Below are positions 8,934-17,269 of a DNA stretch of 64,000 nt, in pieces. The notes below the pieces were generated by a model. That model saw only the letters and a list, made by a program, of their open reading frames with translations, was not told where the DNA came from and did no database searches. Position 1 is the first letter of the stretch; every line of letters begins with the position of its first letter. A program made the position numbers and the translations under genes. Source of the stretch: Alphaproteobacteria bacterium (lineage in GTDB: Bacteria; Pseudomonadota; Alphaproteobacteria; Rhodobacterales; Rhodobacteraceae); contig JAUHVR010000015.1 of NCBI GenBank assembly GCA_030424865.1, forward strand, positions 1 to 64,000. The letters are read 5' to 3'.

Positions 8934-9820
8934 TGGACCGCGTATCGCTGAACGATGACCTGAGCCTGTCGCGCCTGGTCTATGGCATGTGGCGTGTGGG
9001 CGACGATGCCGACACTTCGCCCGAGCACGTCCGCAACAAGATCGCGGCCTGCCTGGATCAGGGCATCACCACGATGGACCAGGCCGATATCTACGGCGAC
9101 TACGGCGCCGAAGAGATCCTGGGCAACGCCCTGACGCCTGAGCTGCGCAACCAGATCGAGATCGTCACCAAGTGCGATATCGTCGCGCCTGCCGGGCGTT
9201 ATGCCCACGCCAAGGTCAAATACTACGACACCAGCCGCGACCACATCCTGGCCTCGGTCGATCACTCGCTGCGGCTGATGAACATCGACCACATCGACGT
9301 GCTGCTGATCCATCGCCCCGACCCGCTGATGGACGCCTGCGAAACCGGCGCGGCGCTGGACGAGGTTGTGGCCTCGGGCAAGGTGCGCAGCGTCGGCGTG
9401 TCGAACTTCAAGCTGCACGATTGGACGCTGTTGCAGGCCTCGATGAAGACGCCGCTGGTCACCAACCAGATCGAGCTGTCGCTGATGGCCCACGAAGGCT
9501 TCACCAACGGGGATGTTGCCTATCTGCAAGAGCGCGGGATTCCTCCGATGGCCTGGTCGCCGCTTGGCGGCGGCCGGCTGTTCGGCGATGAGTTTGCCGC
9601 TTTGCGCGGCAAGCTGGCCGAGGTCGGCGCGGAATTCGGCGTTGATGAAACCGCCGTGGCGGTTGCTTGGCTTTTGCGCCACCCGGCGCGGATTATTCCG
9701 GTGCTGGGCACCAATAATCTGGACCGGATCGCGCGCATCGGTGATGCTGCCAAGGTAAGCATGGACCGGGAAACCTGGTTCGCGCTGTATACCGAGGCTC
9801 TGGGCAACGAAGTGCCCTAA
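8933..9820 (+). CDS. Aldo/keto reductase
   Basis: 295 residues from the ATG at 8933, overlapping the monooxygenase stop (TGATG). It is an NADPH-dependent TIM-barrel reductase of the YdhF-like type. The catalytic tetrad can be placed: D in MDQADIYGDYGAEEILG with the following Y, K in VTKCDIV, and H in VLLIHRPDPL. The C-terminal VLGTNNLDRI binds cofactor phosphate in relatives. In an Smo-like pathway this position is held by SmoB, which reduces the aldehyde left after desulfonation; that role is inferred here. Confidence 0.85.
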   Translation: MDRVSLNDDLSLSRLVYGMWRVGDDADTSPEHVRNKIAACLDQGITTMDQADIYGDYGAEEILGNALTPELRNQIEIVTKCDIVAPAGRYAHAKVKYYDTSRDHILASVDHSLRLMNIDHIDVLLIHRPDPLMDACETGAALDEVVASGKVRSVGVSNFKLHDWTLLQASMKTPLVTNQIELSLMAHEGFTNGDVAYLQERGIPPMAWSPLGGGRLFGDEFAALRGKLAEVGAEFGVDETAVAVAWLLRHPARIIPVLGTNNLDRIARIGDAAKVSMDRETWFALYTEALGNEVP

Positions 9821-9829
9821 GGACACCCA

Positions 9830-10345
9830 ATGAACGCGATGACATCACAAAGCACCACGTTTGACCCGGCCGCTGGCGACACCCGCGCCTTTCGCACCGC
9901 GCTTGGCCGCTTTGGCACCGGCGTCACCGTGGTTACTTGTCCGACGGCGACCGGCCCGCTTGGCATCACCGCCAACAGCTTTGCCAGCGTGTCGCTGGAT
10001 CCGCCTCTTGTCTTGTGGTCACCGGCCAAATCCTCCAGCCGGTATCCGTTTTTCATGGCAACAGACCATTTCGCCATCCACGTGATGGGAGAAGAACAGC
10101 ACGGCATCTGCGGCGGCTTTGCCCGCAGCGGCGATGCCTTTGATGGCCTTGATTGGGAACAGAGTGACCAGGGCGTGCCGCTGATCAACGGCTGCCTGTC
10201 ACGCTTTGAATGCCAGAAGACCGCCGAACATGACGGCGGCGACCACACGATCATCGTGGCGCGTGTGACGCGCGTGACCACGCGGCCCGGAAAACCGCTG
10301 CTCTTTGTCAGCGGCACCTACGGAGCCTTTGACACAGCGTCGTAA
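9830..10345 (+). CDS. Flavin reductase family protein (FMN reductase partner)
   Basis: 171 residues matching the flavin-reductase-like split-barrel fold (HpaC/RutF/SmoA type): FRTALGRFGTGVTVVTCPT, GITANSFASVSLDPPLVLW and FAIHVMGEEQ. It should supply reduced FMN to the SsuD-like monooxygenase two genes upstream. It begins 9 bases after the aldo/keto reductase gene, and the TRAP permease follows after 57 bases with a GGGAGGAG site. Confidence 0.87.
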   Translation: MNAMTSQSTTFDPAAGDTRAFRTALGRFGTGVTVVTCPTATGPLGITANSFASVSLDPPLVLWSPAKSSSRYPFFMATDHFAIHVMGEEQHGICGGFARSGDAFDGLDWEQSDQGVPLINGCLSRFECQKTAEHDGGDHTIIVARVTRVTTRPGKPLLFVSGTYGAFDTAS

Positions 10346-10402
10346 CGGCCTTTCCCGAGAAAAAAACAACATCGGAAAGCGCCAATAGGGAGGAGACTGC
10401 GG

Positions 10403-11062
10403 ATGACCGCATTGATGGGGATATTGCGCCCCCTGCAGTTCTTCAATGATGTCGTGCTGCGCCTTGGGCGCGGTGTCGGCGTTGTTGCCATAGCCTTGAT
10501 GGTGGTGTTCATCCTGTATCAGGTGCTGATGCGCTATGCGTTCAACAACGCACAGCCCTGGCCGGAAGAGGCCGCACGCTTCATGATGCTTTGGATGACC
10601 GGCCTTTTGGCCCCGCTCGCCTATCGGCGCGGCGGGTTTGTCGCCATCGATATGGTCGAGGCCGCCCTGCCCCGCTTTGCCGCCGGCATTCTGGGCCTTT
10701 TCCTTTTGCTGCTCAGCCTGCTGGTTCTGCTGATCGGGCTGCAGCTGGGGTACAAGCACATCGGCTCGGGGTGCCTATTCAAATCCTCGACGCTCTGGCT
10801 GCCGTTCACCCTGAAGTTCACCATGCCGATCCCGCTGACCGGGTTGGACCTGACGCTGTGTACGCGCGGGACCAATGTCTATGGGTTCGAGTGGGGCTGG
10901 ACCAAGATGCCGCTGACCCTGTCGTTCCTGGGTGTCTATGTCGGCGTTGTCATGCTGACCTTCGTGAATATCGAACTGATCCTGCGGTCCGTCATCGGCA
11001 TGCTTGGCGGCAAGGACCGCCTGCGCCCGATGATCGAGGCCGAGCTGCCGGAGGCCGAATGA
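10403..11062 (+). CDS. TRAP transporter small permease (DctQ type)
   Basis: 219 residues with four hydrophobic segments at about 27-50, 65-82, 92-115 and 172-195. The family signature reads RYAFNNAQPWPEEAARFMMLW. A roughly 50-residue loop before the last helix (GSGCLFKSSTLWLPFTLKF onwards) is longer than in most DctQ proteins. It is the small membrane subunit of a sodium-driven uptake system. The large subunit starts two bases after its stop. Confidence 0.88.
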   Translation: MTALMGILRPLQFFNDVVLRLGRGVGVVAIALMVVFILYQVLMRYAFNNAQPWPEEAARFMMLWMTGLLAPLAYRRGGFVAIDMVEAALPRFAAGILGLFLLLLSLLVLLIGLQLGYKHIGSGCLFKSSTLWLPFTLKFTMPIPLTGLDLTLCTRGTNVYGFEWGWTKMPLTLSFLGVYVGVVMLTFVNIELILRSVIGMLGGKDRLRPMIEAELPEAE

Positions 11063-11063
11063 T

Positions 11064-12539
11064 ATGCTGATCTGGTTTCTTCCGCTTTTCCTGTTGTTCC
11101 TGATGATCGGCTTGCCGGTGTTCTTCGGCCTTTTGGCCGCACCCGGCATCATGCTGTATCTGAACGGGCAAGAACGCGAACTCGCGCTGCTGTATCGCAA
11201 TGTCTACAACGGCATGGACAGCTTTCCGCTGATGGCGATCCCCTTCTTCATGCTCGCGGGCGAGCTGATGAACCGGGGCGGCATCACCACCCGTCTGGTG
11301 GAATTCAGCCAGGCGCTGATGGGCCACCTGCGCGGCGGTCTGGCGCAGGTGAACATCCTGTCCTCGATCCTGTTTGCGGGCCTTTCGGGCTCGGCCGTGG
11401 CCGACACCTCGGCGCTGGGGTCGATGCTGATCCCCGCGATGGAGAAAGAGGGCTACACCCGCCGCTTTGCCACCGCCATCACGGCGGCCAGCTCGGTGAT
11501 CGGGCCGATCATTCCGCCCTCGGGCATCATGATCATCTATGCCTATGTCATGGGTGAAAGCGTCGCGGCGCTGTTCCTTGCAGGGATTGTTCCGGGCGTC
11601 ATGGTGGGCGTGGGTCTGATGATCATGGTCCGCGCCACGGCAGATCGCTACAACCTGCCGCCTGCCAAGCGTGTGGTGCTGTCGGGCCAGGAACTCAGCA
11701 AGGCCGAATTCCTGTTCAGCTGGGTGCTGGTCCGCGCCAACCTGGGCGGATTGATCTACGTGCTGGCCCCGCTTTCGGAAGAGGCCGGCGGCATGCTGAA
11801 GTTCGGCGTCTTTGCCATCGGAGCGGTTGCCGCGCACATCCTGATGATGGGCCTGCGCCGCGTGGTCAGCCCGGATTTCCGGACGACCTGCAAACGCGCC
11901 GTGGTGCCGCTGCAGACCCCGATCCTGATCCTGGGCGGCATTTTGCTGGGCGTCTTTACCCCGACCGAGGCTGCGGCCGTCGCCGTGGGCTATGCCGTGC
12001 TGGTGGGTATCCTGGTGCTGCGCACCCTGCGCCTGCGCGACATGAGCGAAATCCTCAGCCGTGCCGCCATGACCAGTGCCGTGGTCCTGCTGTTGGTCGG
12101 CGCCGCGATGGCGTTCAAGACCGTCGTCAGCCTGAGCCACGCGCCCGAGCAACTGGCGGCCTTTATCCTGGCGCTAAGTGACAACCCGCTGATCCTGCTC
12201 TTCCTGATCAACCTGCTGCTCTTTGTGGTCGGCATGTTCCTGGACGCGGGCCCGGCGATCATCATCCTTGGCCCGATCCTGGGACCGATCTTTGTCGACC
12301 TCGGCGTGCACCCCGTGCACTTTGCCATCATCATGAGCGTCAACCTGACAGTTGGCCTTGCGACGCCACCGATGGGGCTGATCCTCTTCGTCGCAAGTTC
12401 CATCTCGGGCGAGAAGGTCGAAGCCATCGCACGGGCCATCTTACCCTTCCTGATGATCGAGATCATCGTGATCTTCCTGATCACCTATATCCCGGCCATC
12501 TCGATGACGATCCCCAGACTGACGGGGTTCGTAAACTAA
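11064..12539 (+). CDS. TRAP transporter large permease (DctM type), with an inserted segment
   Basis: 491 residues, about 60 more than the usual 425-435. Family landmarks are PLMAIPFFMLAGELMNRGGI, SSVIGPIIPPSGIMI, GVFTPTEAAAVAV and GLATPPMGLILF. The extra length lies at about residues 203-270, between two core membrane segments, and includes a hydrophobic stretch (LKFGVFAIGAVAAHILMMGL). The insertion may add a helical hairpin. With DctQ and DctP it forms the importer for the substrate of the upstream enzymes. Confidence 0.9.
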   Translation: MLIWFLPLFLLFLMIGLPVFFGLLAAPGIMLYLNGQERELALLYRNVYNGMDSFPLMAIPFFMLAGELMNRGGITTRLVEFSQALMGHLRGGLAQVNILSSILFAGLSGSAVADTSALGSMLIPAMEKEGYTRRFATAITAASSVIGPIIPPSGIMIIYAYVMGESVAALFLAGIVPGVMVGVGLMIMVRATADRYNLPPAKRVVLSGQELSKAEFLFSWVLVRANLGGLIYVLAPLSEEAGGMLKFGVFAIGAVAAHILMMGLRRVVSPDFRTTCKRAVVPLQTPILILGGILLGVFTPTEAAAVAVGYAVLVGILVLRTLRLRDMSEILSRAAMTSAVVLLLVGAAMAFKTVVSLSHAPEQLAAFILALSDNPLILLFLINLLLFVVGMFLDAGPAIIILGPILGPIFVDLGVHPVHFAIIMSVNLTVGLATPPMGLILFVASSISGEKVEAIARAILPFLMIEIIVIFLITYIPAISMTIPRLTGFVN

Positions 12540-12544
12540 TCCTG

Positions 12545-12566
12545 ACGGGCACCAGCCTGTGCCCGT
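12545..12566 (+). other. Intercistronic stem-loop before dctP
   Basis: ACGGGCAC (12545-12552) and GTGCCCGT (12559-12566) form an 8-bp perfect stem with a six-base loop, followed by TTTCG. It lies just after the large permease stop. Such hairpins between permease and binding-protein genes usually allow unequal expression by partial termination or mRNA protection. Confidence 0.55.
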
Positions 12567-12627
12567 TTCGATCCACGAGGCCCGGCCTCACAACATATAA
12601 ACGACCAAACAGCATAGGGAGGTATTC

Positions 12628-13701
12628 ATGCTCAAAGGTCTCACCAAGGTGGCGCTCGCCGCCACCCTGCTGGCGGGAAGCGCATTCAGCGCCTATGCCG
12701 CCGGACACGCCGAATACACCATCCGCGCCACGGCGAACTCGAACGAGAACGACGAAGACTATGACGGTCTGATCGTCTTCAAGAACTACGTCGAGGCCGC
12801 GTCGAACGGCAAGATCGGCGTCGAGCTGTTCATCGGCACGCAGCTGTGCTCGAACGGCACCGAATGTCTGCAGGGCATCGCCGACGGCACCATTGACGTT
12901 GTCATCCAGACCTCGGGCGGCACCGCGGGCATCTTCCCCTTTGTTCAGGTTCTGGACCTGCCCTACCTGATGGCCGATGACCGTGTGGCCGAAGCCGTTC
13001 TGGCCAATGGCTCGTCCTTCGTGAACACCATGAAGAGCATGGTCGAAGAGTACTCGGGCGGCGCAATCCGTCTGATGACCGTCGGCAACACCGGCGGCTG
13101 GCGCAACTTCGCCAACACCAAGCGCCGGGTGCAGAACCCCGGTGATATGGAAGGCCTGAAGATCCGGACCGTTGTGGCTGACCTGCCGCAGGAACTGGTC
13201 CGCGCGCTGGGTGCCTCGCCGACCCCGATTCCGTGGCCCGAGCTGTTCACCTCGTTCCAGACCGGCGTTGTCGAGGGTTCGAAAAACGGCATCACCGACA
13301 TCATGGGCATGAAGTTCCCCGATGCCGGCCTGCAGTACGTCACGCTTGACGGCCACGCCTACATGGGCGCGCTGTGGTTCATGAACAACGACAAGTTCAT
13401 GTCGATGCCCGAAGATCTGCGCACCGTTGTGGTCGACGGCTTCTACCAGCTGCAGCAGGCAACCTTTGCTTCGCCCAAGCGCAAGTCGATCCAGGCCTAT
13501 GCCGACTTCGTTGCCGGTGGTGGTGACCTCTACGTTCCGACACCGGGTGAAAAGGCTGCCTTCAAAGAGGCCGCAGCCCCGGTTTACGATTGGTTCAAGG
13601 CCAACGTCGACGGTGGCGAGCAGATCTTTGATGCTCTGGTCGGTGCTGTTGCCGAGGTCGAAGGTGACCTGAACGCGGTTCGCGCAGCGGACATCAAGTA
13701 A
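12628..13701 (+). CDS. TRAP transporter substrate-binding protein (DctP type)
   Basis: 357 residues with a signal peptide ending at AYAAG (residues 1-25). The DctP fold is shown by ANSNENDEDYDGLIVFKNYVE, VELFIGTQL, then LKIRTVVADLPQELVRALGA and PWPELFTSFQTGVVEG; the arginine in LKIRT is the usual carboxylate-binding position. It captures the substrate in the periplasm and hands it to DctQM. It is the last gene of the cluster, has its own AGGGAGG site and ends at a strong terminator. Confidence 0.9.
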   Translation: MLKGLTKVALAATLLAGSAFSAYAAGHAEYTIRATANSNENDEDYDGLIVFKNYVEAASNGKIGVELFIGTQLCSNGTECLQGIADGTIDVVIQTSGGTAGIFPFVQVLDLPYLMADDRVAEAVLANGSSFVNTMKSMVEEYSGGAIRLMTVGNTGGWRNFANTKRRVQNPGDMEGLKIRTVVADLPQELVRALGASPTPIPWPELFTSFQTGVVEGSKNGITDIMGMKFPDAGLQYVTLDGHAYMGALWFMNNDKFMSMPEDLRTVVVDGFYQLQQATFASPKRKSIQAYADFVAGGGDLYVPTPGEKAAFKEAAAPVYDWFKANVDGGEQIFDALVGAVAEVEGDLNAVRAADIK

Positions 13702-13724
13702 GCGTTTCACGCCATACTTTTGGG

Positions 13725-13752
13725 AAAGAGCGGGCCTTGGTGCCCGCTCTTT
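13725..13752. terminator. Rho-independent terminator, usable from both sides
   Basis: An 11-bp perfect stem AAAGAGCGGGC (13725-13735) and GCCCGCTCTTT (13742-13752) with loop CTTGGT, ending in TTTT on the plus strand and preceded by A residues. It ends the TRAP operon and also lies directly after the stop of the convergent AraC gene. Confidence 0.85.
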
Positions 13753-14550
13753 TCATATGCGGTACCAGTCGCGCGGGGCTGAACCGCGCAGCTTCCTGAA
13801 ATCGCGAAAGAACTGCGCGTAACTGCCGAACCCTGCGCCCAGCGCCGCCGACAACAGGCTGTCGCCCCGCGCCACCAGGGTGTCTGCCGCCAAAAGCCGC
13901 TGGCGTGTGCGGAACTGGCCCGGCGTCTCGCCCATCTGCTGCACAAAGAGCTTGCCCAAGCGGCTGCGCGTCAGCCCGCTTTGCGCACACACGTTGTCCA
14001 AATCAGCCGAAGGATCTTCGCGCAGGATCAACGCCGCCTTTGCGACCGAGGGATGCAGCGCTGCACCCCCACCCTCGGCCCCCTGCCTCCAAAGCACATG
14101 TGCCCGGTTCAGAAACCAGATCAGGCCCGAGCGCAGGGACTCGAGCTCGCTGGTCTGGGCCACGCCGCGCGCAAGGGCCTCCAATTCCGACACCGCCGGT
14201 TCGGCCAGTTGCCGAAGCGGCGGGACCTCGGGCGCGTCAGGCACCGAGACCGGCACCAGCGGCCTGCGCGCCCAGATCGCCGGATGCACCACGGCCACGG
14301 CCATGTCAAAGCCGCCGCTGTCGGACACCAGCATGTGCCGCTGCCCCGCCAGCGCCCAGATCATCCCCCCGCGCCCAAGCGCCAGCATCTGCCCGTCGAT
14401 CAGATACTTCGCGCGTCCACTCAGGCCCAAAAGCACAACCAGCTCGGAATGTGCGCGGGGCACGTCGCCATAGACCTTCTGCCCGCCGCGGATCCAAAGG
14501 GTTCCATGTGGCGGATCACGTGTCAGGGCGTGAAAGGGCAAGACAGACAT
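13753..14550 (-). CDS. AraC family transcriptional regulator
   Basis: 265 residues. The N-terminal half is a cupin-like sensor domain (GQKVYGDVPRAHSELVVLL). The C-terminal 100 residues form two helix-turn-helix units: LDNVCAQSGLTRSRLGKLF, then GETPGQFRTRQRL and SLLSAALGAGFGSYAQFFRDF. It is divergent from the PhyH-type oxygenase gene with 79 bases between them, so it probably controls that gene. The inducer is unknown. Confidence 0.88.
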   Translation of the reverse strand: MSVLPFHALTRDPPHGTLWIRGGQKVYGDVPRAHSELVVLLGLSGRAKYLIDGQMLALGRGGMIWALAGQRHMLVSDSGGFDMAVAVVHPAIWARRPLVPVSVPDAPEVPPLRQLAEPAVSELEALARGVAQTSELESLRSGLIWFLNRAHVLWRQGAEGGGAALHPSVAKAALILREDPSADLDNVCAQSGLTRSRLGKLFVQQMGETPGQFRTRQRLLAADTLVARGDSLLSAALGAGFGSYAQFFRDFRKLRGSAPRDWYRI

Positions 14551-14552
14551 AT

Positions 14553-14569
14553 ATGCAATGTTCTTGCAT
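14553..14569. promoter_or_regulatory. 17-bp palindrome in the araC/phyH divergent promoter
   Basis: ATGCAA (14553-14558), five bases, TTGCAT (14564-14569) is a perfect inverted repeat starting two bases upstream of the AraC gene start. It may be the regulator's own binding site, although AraC proteins more often bind direct repeats. Confidence 0.4.
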
Positions 14570-14629
14570 CAAACCGATAAGACAAGCTGAAAAATAGACC
14601 TAAACTGCAAGCCAAGAGGAGGACCCGCG

Positions 14630-15352
14630 ATGACAACCCCAAACCCCGACTTTCAGTCCCAAGGCTACCGCGTCTTTCCGTCCGCATTGGACGCCGGCGA
14701 TCTGGCCACCCTGCGTGACGCATGCGATACCCTGCTGAACGAGCCCGTCGACGATGGCGGCAATGACGGCCGCCACAAGATCGGCCTTGGCCAGGCGCGC
14801 CGCTTTCTGGCGCACCGCCACGCCGAATTCCCCGAGGTCGAGGCTTTCTTGTTGTCAGACAAGATCGGCAAAATCCTGAACAAGACGCTGGGCAGCGACG
14901 GGTATCTGTTCAACGAACAGTTCGTTGTCAAAGGCGCGGGCAAGGGTGCCAGCTTTGCCTGGCATCAGGACGGCGCCTATGTCGGGTTCGATCACAAGGC
15001 CTATGTCACCGTCTGGATCGCGCTGGATGACGCGACCGAGGAAAACGGCTGCGTCTACCTGATCCCCCGCGATCTGCAGGCCAACCCGGATCTGGATCCG
15101 CATGAATGGCAGGATGAAAGCAACGAGTTGAACGGCTATTTCGGCGAGGACAGCGGCACCGCCATGACCTGCCCCGCAGGCACAATCGTGGCCTTTTCCA
15201 GCCTGACCTTGCACCGGTCGGGGGCCAATACCACCGGCAAGCCCCGCCGCGCCTATGTCTGCCAGTATTCGGTCGAGCCGATCATCGATCCGGCGACGGG
15301 CGCGCCGAAACGCTTTGCCAAACCTGTGTCGGCAACCACCGTCGCAGCCTAG
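14630..15352 (+). CDS. Phytanoyl-CoA dioxygenase (PhyH) family protein
   Basis: 240 residues of the Fe(II)/2-oxoglutarate oxygenase PhyH family. The iron ligands are visible: H and D in FAWHQDGAYVGF, and the distal H in SLTLHRSGANTTGKPRRAY, with the R that binds 2-oxoglutarate just after. It hydroxylates an organic substrate that cannot be named from sequence. AGAGGAGG lies upstream of the ATG. Divergent pairing with the AraC gene suggests substrate-induced expression. Confidence 0.87.
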   Translation: MTTPNPDFQSQGYRVFPSALDAGDLATLRDACDTLLNEPVDDGGNDGRHKIGLGQARRFLAHRHAEFPEVEAFLLSDKIGKILNKTLGSDGYLFNEQFVVKGAGKGASFAWHQDGAYVGFDHKAYVTVWIALDDATEENGCVYLIPRDLQANPDLDPHEWQDESNELNGYFGEDSGTAMTCPAGTIVAFSSLTLHRSGANTTGKPRRAYVCQYSVEPIIDPATGAPKRFAKPVSATTVAA

Positions 15353-15469
15353 CGTCCGCCCCAAGGCCGGGCCGAAACGGTCCGGCCAATTTCAGATAAA
15401 TTGTTTCCAAAACCGCAACTTCACGCGTTCAGACACGAAATTCACTTTTCTGTGAGCCGGAATCAGGCA

Positions 15470-15967
15470 TTATCTGAAAGGATAAAGCCATACCTTGTAG
15501 TCTGCGACCAGTTTGTTGCCATGTTCGATCTGCTCCGGCGTCATCTTCTTGATCACCTCTTCCTGGCTAATCGCCGCGTCGGGGTCGCCGCCGATCGCGC
15601 TCAGCACATACCAGGCGTAGGCGCGCACAAGGTCAGGCGCGGGCAGGCCGGTGCCGACCTCGTAGTACCAGCCGACGCCCGACTGCGCGCCCGGATGTCC
15701 CTTCATGGCGCTGCGCAGATACCAGTCGAAGGCGCGCACCGGGTCACGTTCAACCCCAAGGCCCAGCGCGTACATCACGCCGATCAGCTCTTCGGCGTCG
15801 GCGTTTCCGGATCGCGCGGCGGGCCAAAGCGCCTCGCGCGCTTCCTTGAATTTCCCCGCCTCCATCAGGTCGCGGGCCTCTTCAATCTCGGCGCTGGCCG
15901 GCACAGCCATCGCCACCAAAATAAGAAGTGCATTCACGAAGGAGGGTATTTTCAGATGTTTTTCCAT
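15470..15967 (-). CDS. Exported Sel1-repeat (TPR-like) protein
   Basis: 165 residues from the ATG at 15967. Residues 1-26 form a signal peptide (SFVNALLILVAMAVPASA). Sel1-like repeats follow: AEELIGVMYALGLGVERDPVRAF, GAQSGVGWYYEVG and LVRAYAWYVLSA. These repeats usually hold protein partners in the periplasm. The first 12 bases overlap the start of the di-haem peroxidase gene on the other strand. The peroxidase ribosome site (AAGGAGGG at 15939-15946) lies inside this coding region. Confidence 0.75.
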   Translation of the reverse strand: MEKHLKIPSFVNALLILVAMAVPASAEIEEARDLMEAGKFKEAREALWPAARSGNADAEELIGVMYALGLGVERDPVRAFDWYLRSAMKGHPGAQSGVGWYYEVGTGLPAPDLVRAYAWYVLSAIGGDPDAAISQEEVIKKMTPEQIEHGNKLVADYKVWLYPFR

Positions 15968-17260
15968 CGCTTGCTGTTCCCCTTGGCTTTGGTCGCCACC
16001 TCGGCTCAGGCCGAGCTTTTGACGCCCGATCAATTTCACGAATTCGATCAGGACAAAGCCCGGATCGGTCAACTCCTGTTTTACGACAAGATCCTGTCGG
16101 GCAACAGAAATATCTCGTGCGGCACGTGCCATCACCACACACAGGGGTCAGCCGACGGTCTGAGCCTGGGTGTCGGCGAAGGCGGCCAGGGCATTGGCAT
16201 CGAACGCACCGCGGGCGCGGGCCGCGACAAGATCGTCAAGCGCATCCCGCGCAACGCTCCGGCGCTTTGGAACCTGGGCCACAAATCGGTGCAGTCGGTC
16301 TTTCATGACGGGCGTCTGTCGATCTCGGACATCTATGGCAACGGCTACAACTCGCCGGCCGAGGAATGGCTGCCCCAGGGGCTGGAAACCATCATCGCCG
16401 CGCAGGCGTTGTTCCCTGTGACCTCTCATGCTGAAATGGCGGGCGAGGTTGGCGACAACCAGATCGCCGGAGCCGTCAACGACCGGATCGACGGCGCATG
16501 GCCGATCATCGCCAAGCGCGTGCGCACGATCCCGGCCTATGGCGCGATGTTTGTCGCCGCATTTGACCACATCAACAGCCCCGAAGAGGTGACGATGGTC
16601 GAGATCGGCAATGCCATCGCGGCCTTCATCGGGACTGAGTGGCAAAGCACCGACACGATGTACGACGACTTTGTCCGTGACGGCACCCCCCTGCCCGACA
16701 ACGCCGAACGCGGTCGGCAGCTCTTCTTTGGCGAGGCGGGTTGTTCATCCTGCCACAACGGGCCGCTTTTCACCGACCAGAACTTCTATGCGATCGGCCT
16801 GCCCGCCTTTGGACCCGGCCGCACCCGCAAGTTCGACCCGATCCCGCGCGACGTGGGCCTGATGGGTGAAACCGACAGCCTGGAGGACGCCTACAAGTTC
16901 AAGACACCGTCCCTGCGCAATGTCGAGCTGACAGGGCCCTATGGCCACAACGGCGCGTACCCCAAGCTGACAGACATGATCCGCCACATGGCCGACCCCG
17001 AGGCCGCGCGTGCCACCTGGACCCGCGAGACGCCGATCCTGCCTGACGCGCCCTGGCTGGCGAAGGCTGATTTCATCGTTCAGGAAGACCGGCTTGAAAT
17101 GCTGCGTCAGGCCTCGGTCAGTGACATCACACCGGTAAAGCTGTCAGATCAGGACATTCTGGACATCGAGGCGTTCCTGCATTGCCTGACCGACAAAAAG
17201 GGCAACACGCGCCCCTTGGGTGTGCCCGCCTGGGTGCCAAGCGGGCTGCCAGTCGACTGA
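15956..17260 (+). CDS. Di-haem cytochrome c peroxidase (CcpA/MauG family)
   Basis: 434 residues from the ATG at 15956. Residues 1-19 are a signal peptide (LLFPLALVATSAQA). Two haem-binding motifs are present, CGTCH at 55-59 and CSSCH at 263-267. Other landmarks are RNAPALWNLGHK, DGRLS, KFKTPSLRNVELTGPYGHNG. These periplasmic enzymes reduce H2O2 or modify partner proteins. The 3' end is 9 bases from the end of the convergent choV gene. Confidence 0.88.
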   Translation: MFFHRLLFPLALVATSAQAELLTPDQFHEFDQDKARIGQLLFYDKILSGNRNISCGTCHHHTQGSADGLSLGVGEGGQGIGIERTAGAGRDKIVKRIPRNAPALWNLGHKSVQSVFHDGRLSISDIYGNGYNSPAEEWLPQGLETIIAAQALFPVTSHAEMAGEVGDNQIAGAVNDRIDGAWPIIAKRVRTIPAYGAMFVAAFDHINSPEEVTMVEIGNAIAAFIGTEWQSTDTMYDDFVRDGTPLPDNAERGRQLFFGEAGCSSCHNGPLFTDQNFYAIGLPAFGPGRTRKFDPIPRDVGLMGETDSLEDAYKFKTPSLRNVELTGPYGHNGAYPKLTDMIRHMADPEAARATWTRETPILPDAPWLAKADFIVQEDRLEMLRQASVSDITPVKLSDQDILDIEAFLHCLTDKKGNTRPLGVPAWVPSGLPVD

Positions 17261-17269
17261 ACCTCTGGA

